This document shows, in pieces, positions 18,613 to 28,233 of a stretch of 64,000 bases of DNA. Within the stretch, counting starts at the first letter, position 1. The number at the start of each line of letters is the position of its first letter. Under the pieces are notes generated by a model, which was not told where the DNA came from, did not search any database, and saw only the letters and a list, made by a program, of their open reading frames with translations. The stretch is from Putridiphycobacter roseus (GTDB lineage: Bacteria > Bacteroidota > Bacteroidia > Flavobacteriales_D > Crocinitomicaceae). The position numbers and the translations under genes are program-made. The stretch is taken from assembly GCF_003234935.1 (NCBI RefSeq), contig NZ_QKSB01000009.1, positions 1 to 64,000 of the forward strand, written 5' to 3'.

Positions 18613-20421
18613 ATGAAGTTCAAACTTACAATCGGTAAAAAGATCGGCCTTGGCTTCGGGATATTAATCATCCTGATTATGGTCGTTTTTGGTGCGACTT
18701 ATTTCGCAGTTAACAAGGGGGTTAACACTTTCGAGCAAAGTAAGGAAATGAACAGTGTGTTGGTAAATGTCATCACACCTTCTAAAGAAAAAATAAGTGC
18801 ATTAAGACTAATAATTAAAGACTCAAAACAATATGCAATCCAATGGGTTTCTCAACAAACCAAAGAAGAAGAGCCTTTTAAAGTACAACTAAAGTCCATC
18901 ATGCAAAACAAAATTCCTGATGCGGTTAAGGATATCAAACTACTGTCTAGGAATTGGTCAAATATTGAAAACTCACAATTATTTTACGAAGTACCCCCTT
19001 TGATTGACAGTTTGCTTATAAGTTATGAAGTCATAATGACTCACTTACCTGATTTTGCAAGTTATGATGACATATTTGCCATGTTTTATGCCGGACCATT
19101 GGTTGACCAAAACGGACCAGTGAGTGTTTTAGCTTCCTTAATTGATACTAAATTAAGAACATTACAAATTAATTTTGAAAACCAAGAGGAAAAACTATTG
19201 GATGACAATTCAAAATCCTTTAATGTGGCTACTGAAACTTTTTCAAAGTTAAACTTCTATTGGGTCTTAGGTGCACTTTCCATTATCTTGGCCACTTTAG
19301 TTGCCATATTTACTACTAAATCAATAGTTACTCCTGTCCGATATCTTAAAAAAATACTTTTAGCTTTAGGAAAAGGTATAATACCTAACCAATCTGCCAG
19401 GGTGAGTAATGATGAGATAGGTGAAATGTCGGATGCCTTAAATCACCTGGTCAGTGGACTTAAAAAAACCACTTCCTTTGCACGAGACGTTGGACAGAGT
19501 AAGTTTGACTCACTTTACAAACCGTTGAGTGATAAAGATGAATTAGGTCACGCCTTACTTGTCATGAGAGATGAGTTAAAGGAAACCGAAAGAAACTTAG
19601 AACGTAAAGTAGAGGAAAGAACAGAAGAGGTTGTAAAACAAAGAGAGAAGGTACAAGAGTTGTACAAGGACGTTAGAGATAGTATTGTTTATGCGAAACG
19701 TCTTCAAAATTCAATTTTACCAACCCAAGAAAAAGTAAAGAGTATTTGTCCACAATCATTTATTCTATATAAACCTAAAGATATTGTTTCTGGCGATTTT
19801 TACTGGTTCGAAAAAATTAATAATAAATCTATTTTTAGTATAGTAGATTGTACTGGTCATGGTGTACCGGGTGCATTTATGAGTTTATTAGGTTCTAATG
19901 GTTTAAACTCTGCCTTAAAGGAGGGAAAACTCAGTCAACCTGCAGCTATGCTGGATTATTTGAATAAAAGCATATTTGAATCCCTTAATAAGAGTGACAT
20001 TACTAACGAAGTAAGGGACGGCATGGATGTCGCTTTGTGTGCAATAGACCACGATACGTTAGAATTGGAATACTCTGGCGCAAATAATCCGCTATACATT
20101 ATTAGAGATGGGGAGTTCATTATCATCAAAGCAAATAAAATAGCGATAGGTTCCTTTGCACCAGGGGAGGCAAATTTTGACAACCATAAAGTACAATTAC
20201 AAAAAGGAGATTCTGTATACATTTTTTCAGATGGTTATCCTGATCAATTTGGCGGACCAAAAGGAAGAAAATTAATGTACAATCGTTTTAGAGAATACCT
20301 ATTAGAAATAAGTAACAACCCCATAGAGTTGCAAGGAGAATTATTAAATACTAGATTAATGGCTTGGCAAGGAAAAATGGATCAGATAGATGATATTCTT
20401 GTGATTGGTTTAAAAATTTAA
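18613..20421 (+). CDS. Membrane sensor with HAMP and SpoIIE-type PP2C phosphatase domain
   Basis: A 602-residue protein. A transmembrane helix at about 12-33 leads to a helical periplasmic sensor (about 35-210, MCP-like), then a second transmembrane helix (about 214-233) and a HAMP domain (about 234-290). A coiled coil (about 325-365, ETERNLERKVEERTEEVVKQ) precedes a SpoIIE/RsbU PP2C phosphatase domain (about 366-602). Metal-site motifs are visible: SGDFYW, VDCTGHGVPGAF near 411, DGMDVALC, and FSDGYPDQFGG near 538. This family dephosphorylates STAS-domain or similar partners in partner-switching regulation, but no STAS or anti-sigma gene is present in the window. Only 2 bases separate it from the cyclase gene. 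Confidence 0.9.
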   Translation: MKFKLTIGKKIGLGFGILIILIMVVFGATYFAVNKGVNTFEQSKEMNSVLVNVITPSKEKISALRLIIKDSKQYAIQWVSQQTKEEEPFKVQLKSIMQNKIPDAVKDIKLLSRNWSNIENSQLFYEVPPLIDSLLISYEVIMTHLPDFASYDDIFAMFYAGPLVDQNGPVSVLASLIDTKLRTLQINFENQEEKLLDDNSKSFNVATETFSKLNFYWVLGALSIILATLVAIFTTKSIVTPVRYLKKILLALGKGIIPNQSARVSNDEIGEMSDALNHLVSGLKKTTSFARDVGQSKFDSLYKPLSDKDELGHALLVMRDELKETERNLERKVEERTEEVVKQREKVQELYKDVRDSIVYAKRLQNSILPTQEKVKSICPQSFILYKPKDIVSGDFYWFEKINNKSIFSIVDCTGHGVPGAFMSLLGSNGLNSALKEGKLSQPAAMLDYLNKSIFESLNKSDITNEVRDGMDVALCAIDHDTLELEYSGANNPLYIIRDGEFIIIKANKIAIGSFAPGEANFDNHKVQLQKGDSVYIFSDGYPDQFGGPKGRKLMYNRFREYLLEISNNPIELQGELLNTRLMAWQGKMDQIDDILVIGLKI

Positions 20422-20423
20422 GC

Positions 20424-23400
20424 ATGAAAAAAGTATTTCTTTTTACGGCTTTAATATTCCTAAATTTTTTATCCCATTCCCAACAAAGTGTAAAGTTTGA
20501 TTCTTATGGCATAGAAGACGGACTATCACAAAGCCATGTCACCAATATTCTAGAGGATAATTTTGGTTACATATGGATGGCCACGCAAGATGGATTAAAC
20601 CGATTCAATGGGTATGAATTTGCAGTTTATAAAAACAAGTTAAACGATTCCACTTCAATTCCAAATAATTACGTGCATTCTCTAATTAAGGATGCACACG
20701 GAACACTTTGGTTTGGCACCAATAGAGGAATAGGAAGTATCAACCCTTTGAATGGGAAAATATCAAAAATCAATAAACAGACCTATCCAAAATTAAAAGG
20801 CTATATTTTTACCAGTTTAGCAATTGACAAAGGCAATAACATTTGGGCTCTTTCTGAAAAAAACGGTATAAATGTAATTAACACTACAACAAAAACTGTT
20901 AAAAACATTTCTGCCATTCAACGTTCTACTGACTTCAGTACCATATATATTGACCCTAGAAATAAACTATGGCTAGGTAATAAAAAAGGCGAAATATTTT
21001 ATGCGGATTATCCATATGATAACTTTGCAAAAATTCAAGCGCCTGATTTTTTAATTACTGGTGAAATTAACAAATTTTATTTTCATAAAAACAATATAAT
21101 AGTCTGCACTACAGCTGGTGTATACAGTATAGATCAAAATTATACAGTAGAGAATTTTTCGAAATTTGCGGCAATAAATTACCAAAATTTTACATCCATT
21201 TACATTGAAAGTGACCACAAAATATGGTTAGGCACCAAAGATTATGGCTTATATTTATTAAAAGATAATTACACCTTAAAACCAATACTTTACCAGTATT
21301 CTACTAACCCTTACAACCCATACAGTTTGTGTGATGATCACATCAACACCATATTTTCTGACCAATCGGGTAATGTTTGGATAGGGACTGAAAAAGGCGT
21401 TGCAAAATTCGACAAATACAAACAAGGTTTTATTACAGTCGGTATTAATAACAATTCCGATCAAGGGCTAATAGATCAAAATGTTTGGTCGTTCAGTGAA
21501 GATACGCAACACAAAATTTATGTAGGCACAAAAAAGGATTTAACCGTATACCATCCTTACAAAAATTTATTCTCGCATTATTATCGCCCAGAAAAAAATG
21601 AGCACTATTTGATGAGTATTTATCCAGAAACGCCAACAAAAATATGGTTAGGTTATGACGACGGTTTATTTCTTTTAAATATAGAAAGCACTAATGACTA
21701 TACTTTTACGAAAATTGAATTTCAAGAAAATACACTTGATCAATCTATTAGAGTCTATCAAATAAAACCCTATAAAGCGGGTAAATTATGGATTGGAACG
21801 CGTTCTGGTCTAAGCCTAATAGACACAGAAACACAAAACTATAAATTTTACCACCCTTCCAACCTTAGCTATAGCATTGGTGATGGTGCTGTTAAAGTAA
21901 TATATAAAGATTTAAAAGGAAACTTTTGGTTTGTCACGAACAATGACGGCCTATATCAATTAATTATAGAATCCAATAATGAATTATTTATACCGTTTTT
22001 AACCAATAGTGAAATAGAAACGAACAGTCACATCACTTCCATTCTTCAAACTGACACTAACAATTTATGGTTAGGAACCTATGGTGAAGGTTTAAAACTT
22101 TTAGATCTTAAAAAAGTTACCATCACTAATTATACCGAATCGAATGGACTAGCAAACAATGTCGTTTATGGCCTGTTATCAGATGCAGATAAAAACATTT
22201 GGATCAGTACAAATAAGGGATTATCAAAATTTAATCCGGAAACGAAAACATTTCACAACTACACGACCAACGACGGACTTTCCAGCAATGAGTTTAATAC
22301 TAATGCATTTTTCAAGTCATCTGACAACAACCTATATTTTGGTGGAATAAAAGGTTATATGAAATTTAAAGCCAACGACATTAAAAATAACCCTATCAAA
22401 CCTAAGGTGGTTATTTCTAATATAACCATACATAATAAACGAAAAAACTCCAGTCAAAAAGAAATTGTGACGCACAACTATAGCGATACCCTTTCATTAG
22501 TCCTTCCCTATTATCAAAATGACATTTCATTTGAGTTTTTTAGTTCTCACTATTCCAACCCAGAAAAAAATTCCTACAAATATATATTGGAAGGTTATGA
22601 TGATGATTATACCTTTTTAGACGACGACAACAAAGTGCATTACATGAATCTTTCTCATGACGAATACACTTTTAAGGTTTACAGTAAAAATCCAGATGGG
22701 GTTTGGTCTGCTAGACCTGCAAAAGTTAAGATTAAAATCACACCACCTTTTTGGTTAACCTGGTGGTTTATTATAATATGTTTAGGTGTTTTTCTTATGG
22801 TTATACTATACATCTACCAAATTAGAGTTGCACAAATAAGAAGACAAAAGATAAAACTAGAACTAGAAGTTGTAAAAAGAACTAGAAAAATTTCAGAACA
22901 AAACACCCAAATTATAGCCCAAAACACCCAAGTTGAAGAACAAAAAGAAAAGATTGAATTACAAAAAGAATTAATTCAAAAAGAGAAAGAAAAGGTAGAA
23001 GGGATATTGTTAAATATATTACCTGAAGGAACAGCTGCTGAATTAATTAGTAAAGGAAAATCCAAGGCAAGATATTATAAAAGAGTTACCGTAATGTTTA
23101 CTGATTTTGTTGGCTTTTCCAAAATTGCTGAAAACATGAAGCCCCAAGAATTGGTTCGTCAATTAGACAGCTACTTCACTAACTTTGATAAAATCATCAG
23201 TCGTTTTGATCTAGAAAAAATTAAAACCATTGGTGATGCATACATGTGTGCTGGTGGCGTACCCATAAGAAATAAAAGTAATGCCATAGAAGTAGTACTT
23301 GCAGCATTAGCCATTCAGAGCTTTATGTTGGACTACAATGCCAAACTAGAAGAAAAAGGTAAAGAGTCTTGGAATATTAGAATTGGAATTAATACGGGAG

Positions 23401-24302
23401 AAGTTACCGCGGGAGTAATTGGACAAAAACGATTTGCTTATGATATCTGGGGGTCCACTGTTAACCAGGCCCAAAGAATGGAGATGCATGGGGAGCCAAA
23501 TACGGTTAATGTATCTGGTAACACTTACGAAATTATAGCACCTTACTTTTTATGTACCTATAGAGGTAAAATTCAAACCAAGCACAATGGTACATTAGAC
23601 ATGTATTTTGTAAATGGTATAAAACCAGAATTATCGGTAGATGGTGCAGGTCTTAAACCAAATAAAAAATTCTGGCAAATAGTTGACTTGCATATTTATA
23701 GTTCTATTAACTATATGAAAGCAGAACGGCACATTATGAAAGTGTTAGAAGATGAGTTATCGGACAAGTTATACTACCACAGTATAAAACACACCAAAGA
23801 TGTAACTGAAGCTGCGGAGCGAATAGCTTTGATGGAAGGTATTACGGATGAAGATTTATTCCTACTCAAATCAGCGGCCAGCTACCATGATGCTGGTTTT
23901 GTTGAAAAGTATGATAAGAATGAAGAAATTGGTATGCGAATGGCACGTGAAACTTTACCAAAATATGGTTATACACAGCAGCAAATTGATGTTATTGATG
24001 GTTTGATAAAAGCAACAGAAATACCTCAAAGTCCGAAAACATTACTCGAGCAAATAATGTGTGATGCCGACTTAGACTACTTAGGTCGGGATGATTTTCA
24101 TGTAATTGCTGACCTATTAAGGTTAGAATTAAGAGAACATGGTGCTATAGATTCTGACAGAGCTTGGGATGAAATACAGGTGAAGTTTCTTACCCAACAC
24201 ACCTATTTCACAGGTTCAGCTATCCGTTCTAGACAAAAAAAGAAACTCAAACATTTAGAGGAAATTAAACAGAAATTAAAAACTTATAATTATAAAGATT
24301 AA
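20424..24302 (+). CDS. Two-component-type propeller / adenylate cyclase / HD-domain fusion sensor
   Basis: A 1292-residue membrane sensor. After a signal peptide (1-19) come many Reg_prop beta-propeller blades (about 20-665; recurring WxGT and NIWxST motifs) and a Y_Y_Y domain (about 670-770). One transmembrane helix (about 776-798) and a coiled coil (about 805-870) lead to a class III nucleotide cyclase domain (about 885-1075). Metal aspartates are D894 (FTDFVGF) and D938 (KTIGDAYM). K934 and D1007 (YDIWGSTVN) are the purine-specifying pair of adenylate, not guanylate, cyclases. N1014 and R1018 complete the site. A C-terminal HD domain (about 1100-1285) has H1119/H1123 and H1155-D1156. Reg_prop sensors normally end in a histidine kinase and AraC output; this one appears to make cAMP, and may also hydrolyse something. 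Confidence 0.88.
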   Translation: MKKVFLFTALIFLNFLSHSQQSVKFDSYGIEDGLSQSHVTNILEDNFGYIWMATQDGLNRFNGYEFAVYKNKLNDSTSIPNNYVHSLIKDAHGTLWFGTNRGIGSINPLNGKISKINKQTYPKLKGYIFTSLAIDKGNNIWALSEKNGINVINTTTKTVKNISAIQRSTDFSTIYIDPRNKLWLGNKKGEIFYADYPYDNFAKIQAPDFLITGEINKFYFHKNNIIVCTTAGVYSIDQNYTVENFSKFAAINYQNFTSIYIESDHKIWLGTKDYGLYLLKDNYTLKPILYQYSTNPYNPYSLCDDHINTIFSDQSGNVWIGTEKGVAKFDKYKQGFITVGINNNSDQGLIDQNVWSFSEDTQHKIYVGTKKDLTVYHPYKNLFSHYYRPEKNEHYLMSIYPETPTKIWLGYDDGLFLLNIESTNDYTFTKIEFQENTLDQSIRVYQIKPYKAGKLWIGTRSGLSLIDTETQNYKFYHPSNLSYSIGDGAVKVIYKDLKGNFWFVTNNDGLYQLIIESNNELFIPFLTNSEIETNSHITSILQTDTNNLWLGTYGEGLKLLDLKKVTITNYTESNGLANNVVYGLLSDADKNIWISTNKGLSKFNPETKTFHNYTTNDGLSSNEFNTNAFFKSSDNNLYFGGIKGYMKFKANDIKNNPIKPKVVISNITIHNKRKNSSQKEIVTHNYSDTLSLVLPYYQNDISFEFFSSHYSNPEKNSYKYILEGYDDDYTFLDDDNKVHYMNLSHDEYTFKVYSKNPDGVWSARPAKVKIKITPPFWLTWWFIIICLGVFLMVILYIYQIRVAQIRRQKIKLELEVVKRTRKISEQNTQIIAQNTQVEEQKEKIELQKELIQKEKEKVEGILLNILPEGTAAELISKGKSKARYYKRVTVMFTDFVGFSKIAENMKPQELVRQLDSYFTNFDKIISRFDLEKIKTIGDAYMCAGGVPIRNKSNAIEVVLAALAIQSFMLDYNAKLEEKGKESWNIRIGINTGEVTAGVIGQKRFAYDIWGSTVNQAQRMEMHGEPNTVNVSGNTYEIIAPYFLCTYRGKIQTKHNGTLDMYFVNGIKPELSVDGAGLKPNKKFWQIVDLHIYSSINYMKAERHIMKVLEDELSDKLYYHSIKHTKDVTEAAERIALMEGITDEDLFLLKSAASYHDAGFVEKYDKNEEIGMRMARETLPKYGYTQQQIDVIDGLIKATEIPQSPKTLLEQIMCDADLDYLGRDDFHVIADLLRLELREHGAIDSDRAWDEIQVKFLTQHTYFTGSAIRSRQKKKLKHLEEIKQKLKTYNYKD

Positions 24303-24342
24303 AAGTCTTATTTTTTAAAGGATAATTAATAAATTTAAAGTT

Positions 24343-26217
24343 GTGAAAGAAACAACTTTTGTACAGCAAAACAAGGAAAAGTGGAAACACTTTGAAAGTT
24401 TGTCAAAATCAAAAAATAATGACCCGGATGAAATTTCGGAATTATTTACAGAAATTACAGAAGATTTATCGTACGCCAGAACATTTTATCCTCGACGCTC
24501 TGTAAGGATTTACTTAAATCAATTGGCACAAGGTGTTTTTACATCACTATACAAGCAAAAGAAACAACCTATCCGAGGATTTTTTACTTTTTGGAATCAA
24601 ACGGTACCATTATCCTTATATCGAGCAAGAAAGAATTTATGGATGGCATTTTTATTCTTTACTGCAGCTATATTATTGGGTGCTATTTCACAACACTTTG
24701 ATAGTTCTTTTGCGGAAATTGTACTTGGAAAATCCTATTTAGAAGCTACAGAAGATCGCATAGCTGCGGGCAATCCTATGGGGATTTATGGAGAAAGTGA
24801 AGCCGTAACCATGTTTCTTCAGATAACCATTAACAACATTCAAGTCGCCATTTTAGCATTTGTCCTAGGTATTTTCTATAGTTTTGGCACCTATTACATT
24901 CTATTGAGTAATGGCATTATGCTGGGCGCTTTTCAATGGTGGTTTTATGCAAAAGGCTTATTATTGACTTCTTTTATGGCCATTTGGATACATGGTGCGT
25001 TCGAAATATCTGCCATTGTAATAGCTGGTGCCGCAGGTATTACACTAGGAAATGGCTTGCTTTTTCCTAAATCATTTAACCGACTACAATCCCTAGTATT
25101 CTCAGCAAAACAAGGATTTAATATATTAATTAGTCTAGTCCCTGTATTTATTTTGGCTGGTGGACTTGAAAGTTTTATTACCAGATATTATCAATCCATT
25201 CCGCCATTTTTAAATTGGTTTATCATCCTTGGCTCCTTTAGCATCATTTTAATGTATTATGTAATTTATCCCGCAAAGGTGGCTAAGAAATACCCCGACA
25301 AACTGACCCTTTCTGAACCACCAAGAAAATTACCTAAACGTAAAATAAGTCTACACAGCATACGATCTTCAGGACAAGTGTTTACGGATGCCATATTTAC
25401 TTTTATACAAAAAGCGAATTCCTACACCACTTTTAACCTTAAATTACTTACCCTTCCTATTCTAAGTATTTTAATATGGACCATTTATCAGGACAGTATC
25501 CATCTGACATTTTTAAATGACTGGGACGAAAACTTTGCCATATATTTTGGGTTGATGCCACACCTCTCCATTTTGAAATTTATCAGTTGGTCTATCTTAA
25601 TCACATTGGTTTTAAACTATTCAATATATATCAGCTTATCACAACAGCCCATAAACCTAATCATTTATCTAAAACAAGCTTGGTACAGTTTCTTTTGGCA
25701 GTTTATATTGGTAAGCATACTAATGGTAACATTGATTTTCTTTAATTGGTTTTTCTTCACCTTAACCTTTATATTCTTTGGATTTATATTTCTGTTAACC
25801 CCAGTAATTATTCAACAAGAAAGCGTAAATTTATTTAAAGCCATTAATAGTACCTTTACCCTCATAAAAAAATCATACGGACAAGTATTCGGTTTATCAA
25901 TCTCCATTGTCATTATCTCCATCATCTTCTTTTTTATATTCCACAATCCATTTGGTTATGGTATTATGTATATTCTAGATGATTTTTTAGAACAATTATT
26001 ATTGGGCAATACCTCATTCACCTATCCTATAATCAATACCGTTAATGTATTTGTTTATGCCATTTTTATCAACTACATCTTACAAGTGGTATATATAAAT
26101 GCCTACTTCTTATACTATTCTTTATTAGAAAAGAAAGATGCTAAAAATTTAATGGAAAACATAGATACCATTGGAAAGCGCAGTAAATCATTTGAAACAA
26201 GTATGGAGTATGATTAA
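24343..26217 (+). CDS. SpoIIM-family membrane protein with extra C-terminal membrane domain
   Basis: A 624-residue polytopic membrane protein. Residues 1 to about 325 follow the stage II sporulation protein M family (YARTFYPRRSVRIYLNQLAQGVF, a long loop, then several helices with HGAFEISAIVIAGAAGITLGNGLLFP). The C-terminal half (about 345-600) has six or so further hydrophobic helices (FILVSILMVTLIFFNWFFFTLTFIFFGFIF) that are not part of the usual SpoIIM domain. The start is GTG at 24343. This gene heads a Bacteroidota cluster with DUF4129, DUF4350, MoxR and DUF58 proteins, whose joint role in the envelope is not established. It begins 40 bases after the cyclase gene, so transcription may read through. 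Confidence 0.8.
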   Translation: MKETTFVQQNKEKWKHFESLSKSKNNDPDEISELFTEITEDLSYARTFYPRRSVRIYLNQLAQGVFTSLYKQKKQPIRGFFTFWNQTVPLSLYRARKNLWMAFLFFTAAILLGAISQHFDSSFAEIVLGKSYLEATEDRIAAGNPMGIYGESEAVTMFLQITINNIQVAILAFVLGIFYSFGTYYILLSNGIMLGAFQWWFYAKGLLLTSFMAIWIHGAFEISAIVIAGAAGITLGNGLLFPKSFNRLQSLVFSAKQGFNILISLVPVFILAGGLESFITRYYQSIPPFLNWFIILGSFSIILMYYVIYPAKVAKKYPDKLTLSEPPRKLPKRKISLHSIRSSGQVFTDAIFTFIQKANSYTTFNLKLLTLPILSILIWTIYQDSIHLTFLNDWDENFAIYFGLMPHLSILKFISWSILITLVLNYSIYISLSQQPINLIIYLKQAWYSFFWQFILVSILMVTLIFFNWFFFTLTFIFFGFIFLLTPVIIQQESVNLFKAINSTFTLIKKSYGQVFGLSISIVIISIIFFFIFHNPFGYGIMYILDDFLEQLLLGNTSFTYPIINTVNVFVYAIFINYILQVVYINAYFLYYSLLEKKDAKNLMENIDTIGKRSKSFETSMEYD

Positions 26218-26971
26218 GTTTATATCCATATTTCTAATCTGTTTAACCTATTATAGTTTTGGGCAAGAATTGTATCCCCATAAATTAGATGAGCAAAAAT
26301 TATCTGAACTACAAAAAACGATCCAACACCAGACAAAAAAACCAGAACGTTGGACATTTGAAACAGATCAAGAATGGCAAGATGCCGTCAAAAAATTTGA
26401 TAAAAACAAAAGGGGATCTAGCAAAGAAAAAGCTAAAGGATATGAATCGAAAGAATATACGACACCCGAGACCAACAAATCACCCAGCAACTACGAATTG
26501 CCTAATCTAAAAATAGGTCCAATTACCAAAGTCATTATTTATGTTGTATTAGGTGCTTTACTAGTCATCTTATTGTATTATTTATTTATTAATTCAAATT
26601 ACAAATCAGTTGGAAAGAAATATACCCCCATAGATTTGGAAGAAATAGCCCCATCTGAAATTACAACAACGGCATTAGAAAGCATGCTAACTGCTGCCAT
26701 AAAAGAAGAGAACTATAGAAAAGCTATCCGTATTTACTATCTTTTTATCATTAAAGATTTGGCCGATAAAAAATGGATACACTGGGAAAAACAGAAAACA
26801 AATAATCACTATTTAATGGAAATGTCTACTAAAAAAGAATATGCCCATTTCAGTACTGCTGTCACTTATTTTGAATTCATTTGGTATGGCAAGAGAAAGA
26901 TTACCGTGGCACAATTTGACATCATTAAACCTCATTTCACCAAGCTATTAAAAGCTTTAGACATTAAATAA
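26210..26971 (+). CDS. DUF4129-type membrane protein
   Basis: A 253-residue protein with a signal peptide (MIKFISIFLICLTYYSFGQ), a charged extracytoplasmic linker, and one transmembrane helix (about 114-137, VIIYVVLGALLVILLYYLFI). A C-terminal cytoplasmic DUF4129-like region (about 165-250) includes AAIKEENYRKAIRIYYLFIIKDL and FEFIWYGKRKI. I chose the ATG at 26210, which overlaps the previous gene by 8 bases; the frame stays open further upstream from a TTG but would only add residues before the signal peptide. It is a standard member of the MoxR cluster in Bacteroidota. Confidence 0.82.
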   Translation: MIKFISIFLICLTYYSFGQELYPHKLDEQKLSELQKTIQHQTKKPERWTFETDQEWQDAVKKFDKNKRGSSKEKAKGYESKEYTTPETNKSPSNYELPNLKIGPITKVIIYVVLGALLVILLYYLFINSNYKSVGKKYTPIDLEEIAPSEITTTALESMLTAAIKEENYRKAIRIYYLFIIKDLADKKWIHWEKQKTNNHYLMEMSTKKEYAHFSTAVTYFEFIWYGKRKITVAQFDIIKPHFTKLLKALDIK

Positions 26972-26973
26972 TA

Positions 26974-28233
26974 TTGAATAAAACAGCTAAAATATGGATT
27001 ATTGTTGGTGCAACTTTACTAATTGGTTTAGTGGTATATATCGTGAATAAATCCAACAGCTCATTTGTTACAGATTCCTGGCATGAATCTTATGCACCAA
27101 CTGACAAAGGGCCTTATGGTACCTATGTATTTAAAGAGCTACTAGATACTACTGGAATTTTTGAATCCTTCATTCAGCTCGATCAGGATATTGAAAATAA
27201 CCTAGTCGACCACGAAGACTTAAACGATATATACTTTTTTATTGGTTTAGAAAATTACATGAGCGAAGCCAATTTTGATTATTTAATTGACTTTGTAGAA
27301 AATGGCAATACCGCATTTATATCTACCCCTAAAATGTCGGCCTATATGTTGGATTACTTATTCTTGAAGTTAAACGAAACTTATCAGTATAGTAAAGACT
27401 CAATACAGCAATTTTATTTTACCAATCCTACCATCAATCAAAAACCATTTCCCTTTAAATTTATTAAAAATAACCGTGCCGAAATACACAGTTGGGTAAG
27501 TTTTAACCCAGACAATTTTATTTATTTGGCTGGTGAAACCAAAGTATTAGGACAATCTTCCAATCAGCAACCAAATTTTATTAAAATACCACTAGAGGGT
27601 GGTACAATATATTTGCATTCTACCCCCTATTTATTTTCAAATATTGCATTTTTTCGATTTAATGGTATTAAATATGCCGAAAACATTATTAAACATTTAC
27701 CACCTGGAAAAATTCAATGGGACATTTATAATTTAGATTATCATTCAAAATCAGAAGAAAATGAAGGTGGGAATAAAGGGAGTAACAATCGCAGTTTTTT
27801 TGAATTTATTTTTAAGCATACTGCTTTAAAATGGGGTTTTATAATCCTCCTAATTACCGCGCTTTTATATGCTATATTTAAGGGGAAAAGAAAGCAAGAT
27901 ATTATTCCAGCAATATCGTTAAAAACGAATTCTTCGTTGCGTTATTTAGAAACAGTAAGTTCTTTATATTTACAAGCAAGGAAACACAACAAACTAGCAG
28001 AAATACAGAAAAAAGTATTCTTAGCGTTTATAGCCGATAAATACTTTATCAAGACCAATAAAATAAACGCTGAATATGTAATTAAGTTAGCCGCTAAATC
28101 GGGGGTTGCCATTGAAAATATTAACGCAATTTTCATTTCGTTCAAAACACTTTCAGACAAAGAAATGGTAACAGATGAGGAATTAATAAAATTACAACAA
28201 GAAATAGAATATTTTTATAAAACATGTAAGTGA
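26974..28233 (+). CDS. DUF4350 domain-containing membrane protein
   Basis: A 419-residue protein with an N-terminal membrane anchor (about 5-24, IWIIVGATLLIGLVVYIV). An extracytoplasmic DUF4350 domain (about 35-260; GPYGTYVFKELL, GNTAFISTPKM, GGTIYLHSTPYLFSN) follows, then a second helix (about 287-305) and a cytoplasmic helical tail. The start is TTG at 26974, 3 bases after the DUF4129 stop. The next gene's ATG overlaps its TGA stop. The family occurs next to MoxR ATPases in many Bacteroidota and its biochemical role is unknown. Confidence 0.82.
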   Translation: MNKTAKIWIIVGATLLIGLVVYIVNKSNSSFVTDSWHESYAPTDKGPYGTYVFKELLDTTGIFESFIQLDQDIENNLVDHEDLNDIYFFIGLENYMSEANFDYLIDFVENGNTAFISTPKMSAYMLDYLFLKLNETYQYSKDSIQQFYFTNPTINQKPFPFKFIKNNRAEIHSWVSFNPDNFIYLAGETKVLGQSSNQQPNFIKIPLEGGTIYLHSTPYLFSNIAFFRFNGIKYAENIIKHLPPGKIQWDIYNLDYHSKSEENEGGNKGSNNRSFFEFIFKHTALKWGFIILLITALLYAIFKGKRKQDIIPAISLKTNSSLRYLETVSSLYLQARKHNKLAEIQKKVFLAFIADKYFIKTNKINAEYVIKLAAKSGVAIENINAIFISFKTLSDKEMVTDEELIKLQQEIEYFYKTCK

